From positions 467,785 through 531,784 of the forward strand of contig NW_003314353.1 of the NCBI RefSeq assembly GCF_000143415.4: a stretch of DNA of 64,000 nt. The letters run 5' to 3'. Both the position numbers and the translations under genes were made by a program. This DNA comes from Selaginella moellendorffii. Lineage: Eukaryota; Streptophyta; Lycopodiopsida; Selaginellales; Selaginellaceae. Shown piece by piece: positions 48,703 to 58,864 of this stretch. Each line of letters starts with the position of its first letter. Position 1 is the first letter of the stretch. The notes beneath the pieces were generated by a model that saw only the letters and a program-made list of their open reading frames with translations, had not been told where the DNA came from and did not search any database.

Positions 48703-51700
48703 TTAGTCGTGGGAAGTGGAGGACAGGGCGATTTGCAAATCGTCCGCCGTTCCACACGCAAACATTCGATGAGAGCAGCCTCGTTTTGGGGCCGAGGAGC
48801 TGGAGCTGGAGCTCCTCTTGGTCTTGTTCTTGCTGCCACCGCCACCGCCACCGCCGCCGCCATAGACAGCTTCCTTCTCGTAGCAAGTCAGGAGCACGTC
48901 CCTGTAGAGGGGCTCGTGCCCGTTTAAGAAGTTGCCCATTCGCAAGCTCTCCTCCCACGTCTCGCTCACGCTCTGCGAGCTAAACAGCTTCTCCGCTACC
49001 ATCTCTCGGTCCCTGTATGAGAGCAAGGGCGCCGATGATGATGCTACTCCCTGGCAAAGGAAAACAATGGTCAGCTGAGAACTTTTACAAGAACATAGCT
49101 TCGGATTTGCGTTTGTTTGTCTACCTCTGTGCAGCGAAAGATCGAACTCAGCAGCGACTCCGACGCCTCTGGTAGCTTTTGACGCAACGACGCAGCTTCC
49201 GCAACCGCATCCTCGAGTTTCTCGAACGCAGCACACAGTTGCTTTAAGTCTCGCTCCCATTCGCTAATGTGGTGCTGCGCGTCCTTGTCTAGAAAACAAA
49301 ACAGAGAACACTGAGCTGGTCTAGTGGAAACATTCATAAGAAGACTCTACCTGGGATGGAAAGGCTTCCGAGAGGTGCTAAGGCCGCTGCCATTATCGCG
49401 TAGAACTCGTCAAAACGTTCAACCACAGGCTGGAGTTTGCATCCGGGAGTTCTCCACAGCACGTCCGTGGCAGCGACGAAAGCAGTGGATACAATATGTG
49501 CTAAAAGCTGATGAGGCTTCAGCGTTTCAAGGTAATGAAGAACCTGAAGAAACAGAAAAACTGTGGGTAAAAAGCTCAAAAGCGAACGGTAAGATAGTTA
49601 CCTTCTCTCCCTCCCTTGTGAAGTCAAAAATTGGCCTTTGCTCCGACGCAGGAGTTGGCTCTGCAGTCTCCCATATTTGCGCCCATACATTACCCGGTTC
49701 TCCCATTCGTCTCGAAAGCTTTCCTTTAGCTTTCTTAGTCTTTGAATCCGAGCCGTCGTCGTCAATCCAATCTCGAGGAGAGTGCCACCTTACAAAGTCT
49801 TCTAGCACAGCACCTGGATTTGCCGCCTTAAAAGCAGCCATATCTGATCATTCACAATACAATGAGAATGCAGTCTGCAACAAAAAAGAGCAAACACACC
49901 TGAAGCTAGAATATCACTTTGTAAGCGAATTCGGGCAGCTTTACCCTGTGTGAGTTCCAACCTGAGCACTTGAAACACTAAAACTTCATTATACTTACAC
50001 TAGGAGAGTTCTCTAGAGCTACCAGTGCGTGTTCCCGTTCCTCTAACATGTCCTCAGTCATAATTGGCGGAGTCTGGCAGCAGAAAATAACATAAGTTTC
50101 TGGAAAACAACGTGTGTGGCACTTACCTGTGTCATAGGCACATGGAGAGGCTTATTCGAGCTTGACAAAACTAAATTGCCAAACGGTCCCGCTGAGCCTT
50201 TCCTGTGTTCGTTATTAAAGAACAAGTCTATATTCAGGTTGTCATCTACGCTGGATAACTTGGTCTTTTTTGAGCTCGAGGATAGCTCTGCATCATTACT
50301 TCCCGTCTCCTACAATGCAATTGCGTTAGAGAGACATTGTTCAAGGATGTGCTGACACAGCCTCACCTTTCTAGCTGATGTTTCTCCCTTAGCGCCATCA
50401 GAAGCTTTTCTTAGTTTGATACACGTTGCGAGCTAAATGTTAAGGACAACATTAACACTTGGAAGAAAAAAATTCATGAGCTTACCATCTGCAGCTTCTG
50501 TTGGCTTAAGCACGTCGAGAAATCCGGAGTTTCGTCAGCTAAAGTTCTTGGCAACAGTTGCCGCTCCTCCCAACACCAATTCACTTCTCGTAAAAACTCA
50601 ATCCAGAGTTGAGCAATAGCTCGGATGTTGCAATCGCCAAACCATAACACATGTAGACAAAAACGACCAAACAGCGAATCCGGTGGTGCTGCTTTGATCA
50701 TACGAGCACTTTCATTGGCGTATCCAAAAGCCTTAGGCGCTGGTATAAGACCAAAAAAGGTTTTCAGAAAGTCGCTTTCAAACTGTAAGATCTACCTTGG
50801 AAAAATATGTCTTTCAAAATTCGATCTAGAACAGTAGTCGGAGGTACCTTGCAAGACTGTATATTCTTTTCTAGCTCAGGCTTAGTCACTGGATAGAGGG
50901 TAATTAGCTTTTTCTCCATACAGCTGGTAGAAAAAAACGAGCTTACCATTTACAAAATCTTCCATAAATTCCGTTTCTTTCGAGAAAACAAATGCCTGAA
51001 CTAGTCGTCTCAATCTCCCAGTGAAACCAGATGCTTCATCTCCATTCTCGTGTCTGTAACGTGGATTTCAGAGAAGTCAACTCGTTTGTAAGTCTCACGT
51101 ACCGAGTAAGAAGCGGTCTTAGCATCCAGCGGTCTGCATCGAATGTAGAAGCATTCTCAAACTCCGCCATCTCGAAAGAGTTCGACACATACCTGCTTCT
51201 CCAAACAGCAATCAGCTCGAAACCTGCATAGAAGACACCAAATCAGAGCGACAGCGATGACCAAAAGTTACATGCCTTTTATAGGATCTTCCACGGAGTG
51301 CCACTCGGCCCACTGAAAGTTATCATCCCACAGGGATGTGTCGACCATTTCACTGTCTTGGCCGTCTCCTTGTTCTCCTGCGAGTAGCCCGTGTTCGAAT
51401 AAATAATGCGAAGTTGCATATGTTAGTCTCATGGTGAATCCCAGCCTCGGTACGTCTTCTGCAGCACCCTTCAATAATCAACGCTACAGAAGATGAAAAA
51501 CTTGAATTGAAACACTAAACATGCGCAAAAGCAAGCATACCAGTTTGGACATGAACAAGTCGTACAGTCCCTCCAGGTGCATTAGCTTTATTGGTACCTG
51601 TCTCCCAATCCTGTCAGCTTCAAATTTTATCGACGAGAGGCCTTCCAAGCTTTCGATTCCCATGTACGCTTTCCGGGTTGGATCGTGCACAGGTACAAAA

Positions 51701-52395
51701 ACAGGCCACGAGCTGAAAACACAGAGCATAATCAACCGAACGAACAACAAAAAGTAAAGAGCGACAGACCTTCCACAGTTTGATAATGCAATCGAGACTG
51801 TGCTCAGCAGCATGGTTGCCTCCGGAGCATCAAGAAGAACGCCACTCAAACTGACCGGCGCGATCAGCTGGAAAAAAAAGCAACCAAGGAATGAAGTTTC
51901 AATGCGTGAAAACACAAACTCACCACAAAATCGTGCACTCCAAACCAGAGCTGCAAATGATGTAAGCCCTCTTGCCAGTCTTCCGCTCCATGTCTACTAC
52001 TTCTTTCACCGAAGAAGAACTCGAGGCGATAGTTTTTCTGTCCCTGTGAAACTTCCGTGTGCACAGAGTATAAATCCAGAAGATCCTCCACACGTTTAGC
52101 TCCAGCATCCTGGTTTTCATACGAAGTAAAAGGGAAAAAATTCCAGTTTCAGCGACGAAATTCCTACCAGCAATGCATTCTTTCCAGCGTTCTGCCACTC
52201 CAGGCACGCCGACTCCACAGCTGCGATGAATCTACACGCACACAGCGCAATCATCAACAGCCCTACAAGAATCCTCGACCAAACCTCTCCCACGACGACG
52301 ACACAGTGAAGTCCTTGAATCCGTCGAGCTAATCGCAAATAATGTGAGCACTTCGGTACGATCAAGCACACGCATACCTCCTCCGCGTCCTCCAT
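48703..52395 (-). CDS. RAB3GAP1: Rab3 GTPase-activating protein catalytic subunit homologue
   Basis: Multi-exon gene from MEDAEE (52395) to the stop at 48703. In order: DGFKDFTVSSSWERF, FIAAVESACLEWQNAGKN, LHHLQLWFGVHDFV (N-terminal domain); KLMHLEGLYDLFMSKL; GFTMRLTYATSHYLFEHG; DDNFQWAEWHSVEDPIKGFEL; PPDSLFGRFCLHVLWFGDCNIRAIAQLW; and the catalytic-domain block AFKAANPGAVLEDFVRWHSPRDW with RMGEPGNVWAQIWETAEP, then FDFTREGEKVLHYLETLKP. The C-terminal domain is SYRDREMVAEKLF, then FLNGHEPLYRDVLLTCYEKEAVY, followed by Gly and Ser runs. Rab3GAP (with its non-catalytic partner) acts on Rab3/Rab18-type GTPases at ER and secretory membranes. Introns are short (about 50 nt). I checked the order of blocks but not every splice site. 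A TTAGGGTT motif lies about 54 bases upstream of the ATG. Confidence 0.92.
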
Positions 52396-52485
52396 TTCTG
52401 TGCGCCCTAGCTGCCCTAAAAGTAAAATAGTTTAAGGAATTTCGCTAGAACCCTAAATCGCCTGCCACGTGGCATACATTCCCCT

Positions 52486-52506
52486 ATATATTTAAACGAA
52501 AGAGCC
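52486..52506 (+). repeat. 21-bp direct repeat, left copy
   Basis: TTTAAACGAAAGAGCC preceded by ATATA. An identical 21-bp copy lies at 55468-55488, so the pair brackets about 3 kb of tandem repeat and gene fragments. Confidence 0.8.
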
Positions 52507-52674
52507 CGTATAATAATGGCATATACTGGCGTCACTTATTCTGGGCATATGCCAAAATCTAACGGCTGAGATTAAACAATGGAGAGCTGTGACTTTTGGT
52601 ATCATAAAAACTTTCAATTGTCTTTTAGGGCGCGTGACCACGAGGAGAGAGCGTCGATCATCGCTTGTGGGAAG

Positions 52675-52677
<3 letters not shown>

Positions 52678-52713
<36 letters not shown>

Positions 52714-52735
52714 CTGTGTGTGTGTGTGTGTTTGA
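52678..52735 (+). repeat. (CT)n and (GT)n microsatellite
   Basis: About 15 CT units, then CCTCTGTGTGTGTGTGTG. A similar CT-then-GT run occurs at 58770-58863. Confidence 0.95.
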
Positions 52736-54075
52736 TGCGGTCTTCATTGCAGAGCACCTCAGAGCTACAGTCAGCTGTACGTGAAGATCTGAAGCTGCTA
52801 CCGATTGAAAAGCTCAGGAAACCGTTGTCAATGGCCACGCGCCGGAAAAAATGACAGTCTTTTTTCGAGACTCTCAAGCCCCTATTTGTTCCAGGTTCTC
52901 GAGGCTGGAACCACGCCTAGCATCAAGGTTTTTCACTCTCTTGCTTTTTGCTAATCTCTTTCGAGGCTTAAAGTTCCTGTTTGTTCCAGGTCTGCCTCTG
53001 TGTGTGTGTGTGTTTGATGCGGTCTTCATTGCAGAGCACCTCAGAGCTACAGTCAGCTGTACGTGAAGATCTGAAGCTGCTACCGCTTGAAAAGCTCAGG
53101 AAACCGTTGTCAATGGCCACGCGCCGGAAAAAATGACAGTCTTTTTTCGAGACTCTCAAGCCCCTATTTGTTCCAGGTTCTCGAGGCTGGAACCACGCCT
53201 AGAATCAAGGTTTTTCACTCTCTTGCTTTTTGCTAATCTCTTTCGAGGTTTAAAGTGCCTGTTTGTTCCAGGTGCTCGAGGCTGGAACCAAGAGAAAAAA
53301 AAGAAATTTTCGTCCCTGTACTTCTCCTCGGGACAGCCACAGCTCCACGGCCGTCGGGTCTAAGCTCTATTTTTTTCGAGTCTCTCAAGCCCCTATTTGT
53401 TCCACGTTCTCGAGGCTGGAACCACGACTAGAATCAAGGTTTTTCACTCTCTTGCTTTTTGCTAATCTCTTTCGAGGCTTAAAGTGCCTGTTTGTTCCAG
53501 GTGCTCGAGGCTGGAACCAAGAGAAAAAAAAGAAATTTTCGCCCCTGTACTTCTCCTCGGGACAGCCACAGCTCCACGGCCGTCGGGTCTAAGCTCTATT
53601 TTTTTCGAGTCTCTCAAGTCCCTGTTTGTTCCAGGTTCTCGAGGCTGGAACCACGACTAGAATCAAGGTTTTTCACTCTCTTGCTTTTTGCTAATCTCTT
53701 TCGAGGCTTAAAGTGCCTGTTTGTTCCAGGTGCTCGAGGCTGGAACCAAGAGAAAAAAAAGAAATTTTCGTCCCTGTACTTCTCCTCGGGACAGCCACAG
53801 CTCCACGGCCGTCGGGTCTAAGCTCTATTTTTTTCGAGTCTCTCAAGTCCCTGTTTGTTCCAGGTTCTCGAGGCTGGAACCACGACTAGAATCAAGGTTT
53901 TTCACTCTCTTGCTTTTTGCTATTCTCTTTCGAGGCTTAAAGTGCCTGTTTGTTCCAGGTCTGCCTCTGTGTGTGTGTGTTTGATGCGGTCTTCATTGCA
54001 GAGCACCTCAGAGCTACAGTCAGCTGTACGTGAAGATCTGAAGCTGCTACCGATTGAAAAGCTCAGAGACTCTCA
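52735..54075 (+). repeat. Nested tandem repeat array (about 275- and 229-bp units)
   Basis: A unit beginning TTTGATGCGGTCTTCATTGC appears at 52732, 53015 and 53980. A second unit, running from TTGTTCCAGGTGCTCGAGGC through the GAGAAAAAAAAGAAATTTTC block to CGGCCGTCGGGTCTAAGC, repeats with a 229-bp period at about 53268, 53497 and 53726. Both carry GTTCTCGAGGCTGGAACCA. TTCATTGCAG|AGCACC looks like a splice acceptor followed by SELQSAVREDLKLLPIEKLR, so an exon seems to have been swept into the array. No family recognised for that peptide. Confidence 0.88.
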
Positions 54076-54189
54076 AGTCCCTCTTTTGCAGAGTGGGTGC
54101 TAATACATGGTCCCTACTTTACACTCCTATAACGCAAAAGCTACAGGCTCAAAGAGGGGTATAAACTGGTGAAGTGCAATGATTTCCCT

Positions 54190-54610
54190 CCTCGGAAACG
54201 GTAGTGTGGTTGCTCTAGGATCTGACTGGTCTGTAAGCCTGTCAAATACTTTTTCTTCGGCGTTACATGAATGGTTTGTCTCAAGGTGGTAGCAGTGAAT
54301 CCACTTGGAGGAATCCGCACAGCCGTGGAGAGAACACTTCAGGCTGGAGTCATCCCGAGGAAAGGATTTCTGCATGGGACGTAGTGGCAGGGTAAGAGAT
54401 AACAGATGAGAAACTGAAATGCAGTTTTTGTTTTTGGATTCACAGGTACACATCCTCGGCTGTGTATGCAGCTGCATTGGAGGATTTGGTTGGGTCGCTG
54501 ACGCCAGGAAATTTTGCTGACTTTGTGGTGTTGTCCGAGTCTCCTTTTGGACAGGGCACGGGCATTTTTCCTCCAGTGGTTGTGTTCGTTGGTGGAAGTT
54601 TTGCCTTCCC
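54190..54610 (+). pseudogene. Amidohydrolase-family (YtcJ/LAF3-like) C-terminal fragment
   Basis: VVALGSDWSV (54207), then in other frames VNPLGGIRTAVERTLQAGVIPRKG (54284) and YTSSAVYAAALEDLVGSLTPGNFADFVVLSES (54450-54545). This is the metal-dependent amidohydrolase C-terminus: the ALGSDWP-type Asp, NPLGGI, and the LTPGKFADFVVL strand. Frames change between blocks and a stop interrupts FLHGT. The N-terminal barrel and HxH motif are missing. Similar plant proteins include LAF3. Relic only. Confidence 0.7.
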
Positions 54611-54654
54611 TTCTTAAGGCGTTATTCCATAATTATTTGGTCTTTTAAATATAG

Positions 54655-55195
54655 CATATTTGCGAGAAGATTGGTGAGGAGAAAGCAGCCAGAATCATCA
54701 AGCAGCTGGTAAAGACCTTCAAAGGGCGTGGTTCACCAGAATCTCAAGCTCGACAACATTCTTTCCAAGCTAAACATGCATGACAAGTGGTGATCAGCAC
54801 CTTTAGGAGATATCACAACAGCAAAGTACATGGCAGCTGAGGTGGTGGAGAACAAGGATTGGAGCTCTACATGGCAGCCATCGAAATGTGGGGGCTAGGA
54901 GCAATTTTATACAAGACGCTGGGAAAGGGAAGATACCAGCCAATGGAAGCATTTGATCTCGTGTGACAGGGGGCGACCTCTGTTTCGGATCCACGGCCAA
55001 CATCTTAGAAAGGAGATCCTCCGCTGCAAACAAGCAAGGACCAATCAGGTTCAGGTTCGATCAGGTTCTGCAACACCCATGGATTTGTCAAAAATTGCAG
55101 CATTAAGACCGACAAGCTGTGAAGGAGTGGTGTGAAAAGGAGTGCTCCCAGCCTTGAGAACAACTTGGGCATGAAGAAAGTTCGAGTGGCTTAAA
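54655..55195 (+). pseudogene. Ser/Thr protein kinase fragment with an inverted segment
   Basis: Plus strand: ICEKIGEEKAARIIKQLVKTF (54660), VVHQNLKLDNILSKLN (catalytic loop, 54728), TAKYMAAEVVEN (54820), MWGLGAILYKTLG (54888) and, at the end, DQVLQHPWI (55057). The expected subdomain XI, however, is on the minus strand: AAEDLLSKMLAVDPKQRS reads leftward from about 55028 to 54972. It is preceded by an acceptor-like TTTGCAG. A segment of roughly 70-110 bp has therefore been flipped in place. Catalytic HRD is altered to HQN. Kinase group resembles CDPK/CAMK-type; not a functional gene. Confidence 0.75.
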
Positions 55196-55467
55196 AGAAA
55201 ATGCCAGCAGTAAGTTCCTATTTCCTTTTCACCATTACTAACTTCATTTGCTTGCGTTTTTCTTTTTTGTATTCTCCGGACATCAACATCTCTTATGTCT
55301 ATGGCTGGAAAACATTTTCAGTGGCTGCCGAGAACAACTGCAGAATGAAAACAAGTTGGAACGAAAAGGAAAACGAGGGAGTTGAAATGTAAAGAAAGAA
55401 TTGTAAAACGTTTATTGATATATAAATAAAGATCAAAGTTGAATCGAGATCTTTTGCCAATCATCCA

Positions 55468-55488
55468 ATATATTTAAACGAAAGAGCC
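55468..55488 (+). repeat. 21-bp direct repeat, right copy
   Basis: Identical to 52486-52506, immediately before the first Helitron relic. Confidence 0.8.
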
Positions 55489-55492
55489 TCAT

Positions 55493-55935
55493 TGATCATT
55501 GCAGTAGGTGGCCCTAATTATTTTAATCTATATATATAAATTTAATATAATATTGGAAGTTTCAAACCAAATAATGAAAAATATGCAGCTTATTCACAAT
55601 GAAATATTTTAGATACTGCTCAAGCAACGGAGATAAAAATCAAAAAACAAACACAATTCTAAATGTAATGAGCAACTAATGGGTGGTCTTGATAAATTAT
55701 TAAAAGAGATAAATCCCTATGCTAATGCATTCACAATATTGTAAGAAATAGAGAATGAAGTGTTAAAATTAACAAATTTTCAAGGAGGCATAAGTGATAT
55801 TGTAATACATATAAAAGGCAATTAGACAACTGATCCAAGATAATATAATGCACTAGGTTCAAATGATTTTAAACATTTAGTTGTACAAAGATGGTATTCA
55901 TTGATGAATTTCTTTATTATGTCTACTATGTACAA
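55493..55935 (+). mobile_element. Helitron relic, copy 1 (Rep/helicase-like N-terminal part)
   Basis: Broken frames read YNIGSFKPNNEKY, ILDTAQATEIKI, KHNSKCNEQLMGGLDKLLKEINPYANAFT and DPR-stop-YNA. This is the block preceding the Rep motifs in plant Helitron transposases (Helitron_like_N). Several stops and frameshifts. About 88% AT-rich surroundings. The copy is similar base by base to 57222-57590. Confidence 0.7.
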
Positions 55936-57221
55936 TATATTTAAAACAAAAAATATGTTCAATATGTTTAAACATGTATTATCAAAATCAATCATATACT
56001 CTTTCTTCTATAGAATAAAAACTTTATAGAACAAAGAGTATCTGATTAATTCAATGCTACATTATTAAAATTAAACATAATTTCTTTTACAAAGATGGTA
56101 TATAGTACACACAATAAAAGATATAATATAAAGTTAAAAGTAAATAAAGTAGTGACTATAGAAATGATATATTTTATAACTTAAAATAGAAGAGTTGAAT
56201 AGCTCCAGCTATTATATCTTGTAAATAAGTTATACTTTTATCATAATCTTATGATTTTTAACTTTATGATATTGCACAAATATGAGACTATATCTGAGCT
56301 AATAGACAACTTAATATGAGTAGATTCATTGATGAATGTGTAATAAGTCTGTTATTTACACTAATAATTTGTGCATTGATACATGGAAAATTTCAATCAT
56401 GTTGAATCTACATACTGTGCCATGAAAAAACTTTCCCGGATTTTGTACATATTAAAGAGCGCTCTACATTTCGCTGGTGCTGCTGTTGTTGTCACATATG
56501 CAACCAGGAAACAGGTTGTCAAAATATTAAATAGTCTTCGTGCTTTGGGATGGGAGCGGGAACTCTTAGAGCTGGGCCTGTCCTCACTTTGTGCAGCATT
56601 TTCACTTGAAACACAAATTCATCCCAAGATATATTCCCAGCTCCATAGCTATCAATGAGCCGAATAAGCTTTCGCCTGGAGGAAAGTGGAACGAAAGTTA
56701 GAGAATTGCCATCATGTGTGAACATGAAGACAGCCACTGCGTAATCCACAGCCGAGAGCCTGTTTTGGTACCTGGCGAGCGTTGAAAGCTCCTCATAAAT
56801 TGCCAATGTTGAATGCGAGTACACACCTGGAAAGTTCTTCTTCAGTGACCTATCTATGTGAAATTGGTGATAGTCTGTCTACTACTGGCAATTCCTGTCA
56901 TATGATTTCTTGTGTTCTTGTAACTACTGTTAGTAGCACAGTGAGACAAAATTAAAAAAAAAACAAAGAAAAAATAAAAAATGGGTTTAATATCAGAGAA
57001 TGAAAATGATAAATGTGAGCAACATTCTTGGTAAGATGGAAAAACAATGCATACTTTGTAAGGCCCTTTTTTTTATGGTGGAAAATGTTTTCAATTGTAA
57101 TTGTGACAGGAGAATAGCAACTGAAAAATTACATCCTTTTCCATGCTTTCTCCAAAGACTATTAATTTTAAAGATCTAATACAAAATTATAGTAGTGCAG
57201 CATCAATGGGTGCAAACATTG
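55936..57221. other. AT-rich spacer between Helitron relics, one unassigned minus frame
   Basis: Minus strand 56824-56519 reads LAIYEELSTLARYQNRLS, then AVDYAVAVFMF, then RRKLIRLIDSYGAGNISWDEF. DSYGAGNISWDE has the spacing of an EF-hand loop. It follows an AG/GTGTGT junction and may be an exon of an EF-hand protein, but I cannot assign it. Remainder AT-rich. Confidence 0.35.
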
Positions 57222-57590
57222 AAGAGATTGCAGTAGGTGGCCGTAATTATTTTAAGATATATGAACAAATTTAACATAATATTGGAAGTTTCAAACTAAA
57301 TAATGAAAAATATTCACAATTATATATTTTAGATACCTCTCGAGCAATACAAATAAAAATGAAAAACAAACACAATTCTAAATGCAATGAGCAACTAATG
57401 GGTGATCTTGATAAATAATTAAAAGAGATAAATCCCTATGCTAATGCATTCACAATGTTGTCGAAAATAGAGAATCAAGTGTTAAATTCAACAAAAATTC
57501 AAGGAGGTTTAATATATATATATAAAGCAATTAGATAACTGATCCAAGATGATACAATGCACCAGGTTCAAATGACCACTTCTATGATTG
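57222..57590 (+). mobile_element. Helitron relic, copy 2
   Basis: HNIGSFKLNNEKYSQLYILDTSRAIQIKMKNKHNSKCNEQLMGDLDK, stop, LKEINPYANAFTMLSKIE. Same Helitron_like_N block as copy 1 but with an almost open frame (TAA at DK/LKE). Confidence 0.75.
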
Positions 57591-58762
57591 AGACAACATT
57601 AGTACATAGACCATATAAAGAAATTTAATTATATTATATTAAACCTATTTATATACCATTCATGAATTTTCTGATATATTATAGTTCTAGCCTAAAGAAA
57701 ATATTATATATCATCAAACCCTACTCTACCCCTTACCATTCATTTATCATCATAAAATTTCATCATTCATAACAGTGTTATAAAGCCTTAATTTTAAATC
57801 TAAATACATGAATATAGGGAGATAATAATCTTATTTCAGATTTATAAAAATAAATACAGAAATAATGTTTATGATATATAATAGAATAATTTATATTTTA
57901 AATATTACTCTCAAAATGCATGAATATAAATATTAGGTAAAAAGGGAATATCAATGGTAAATATGTGAAATATTAAAAGTTTTTAAAAGAAAATATAACA
58001 CATAAAGCTAACATCTTTCACTTATTATCATGCAATTCCAAAACTTTCAGTCTGAAATGAAGAAAAGAGAAACTCCATAACAATTTTTATATTTTTAAAA
58101 TTTAAAAAATGTGTGCACTTTAGGTGAGTTTTTAAATATATATTAAATAAATTTTTAACATTATCGTATTTGAGTGGAATTATGTAATGCATACTTTATT
58201 AAGATAAAAAATTATAGAGAATAATAAATCATCAAATGATAATAATTTTATCAATTATATAGATATTTTTAAAAGAAAATAAAAAAGTAGTTATTAAACA
58301 AATGACTCATCTAGCCATGGGATCCCACAATGAGAAATTTGATTTATAGAAATCCAAGACTTCTTTCAATAATCAGAATTTTAAATATGATATATTGTGC
58401 TGAGTTATATTTATTATGTTATGATGTGTGTTGGTGATAGAATCAATTGTAGAAGAGATTTTTAATATAAAGATTATGTTATGTTTAACTATATATCTTA
58501 TAATTATGATTATGTTAAAAAGTACAATTACGCTTACAACTCTTTGAAATTATTAAAATATCAGAAATAAACACAATGCTCCCAGCGTAGCTGGGACTTT
58601 TGCTAGTACTCCCTTATTTAAACGTGCTATTGGCATATGGCATCCGGCGTCTTTTATTCCATTTTTAGAATATTATTTATGAATATGCTTATAATCTAAC
58701 GGTTCAAATTCAAAAACTTCAAATAGACAGCATAGATCAAGTGCCAAAGGGGTGGCAACTCT
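57591..58762. other. AT-rich sequence, nothing recognised
   Basis: No gene. 58616-58720 (TTTAAACG, GGCATATGGC, CGGCGTC, ATCTAACGG) resembles 52490-52570, suggesting shared promoter-like or element sequence. Confidence 0.45.
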
Positions 58763-58765
58763 TTC

Positions 58766-58771
58766 TCTCTT

Positions 58772-58818
<47 letters not shown>

Positions 58819-58825
58819 TGCTCTT

Positions 58826-58863
<38 letters not shown>
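58766..58863 (+). repeat. (CT)n microsatellite ending in (GT)n
   Basis: Nearly pure CT over about 90 bases, ending GTGTGTGTC. Confidence 0.95.

Positions 58864-58864
<1 letters not shown>

Noticed and set aside
52676-52870. Ser-Leu repeat protein at the CT/GT microsatellite
   Set aside because: Translation of a microsatellite, not a gene.
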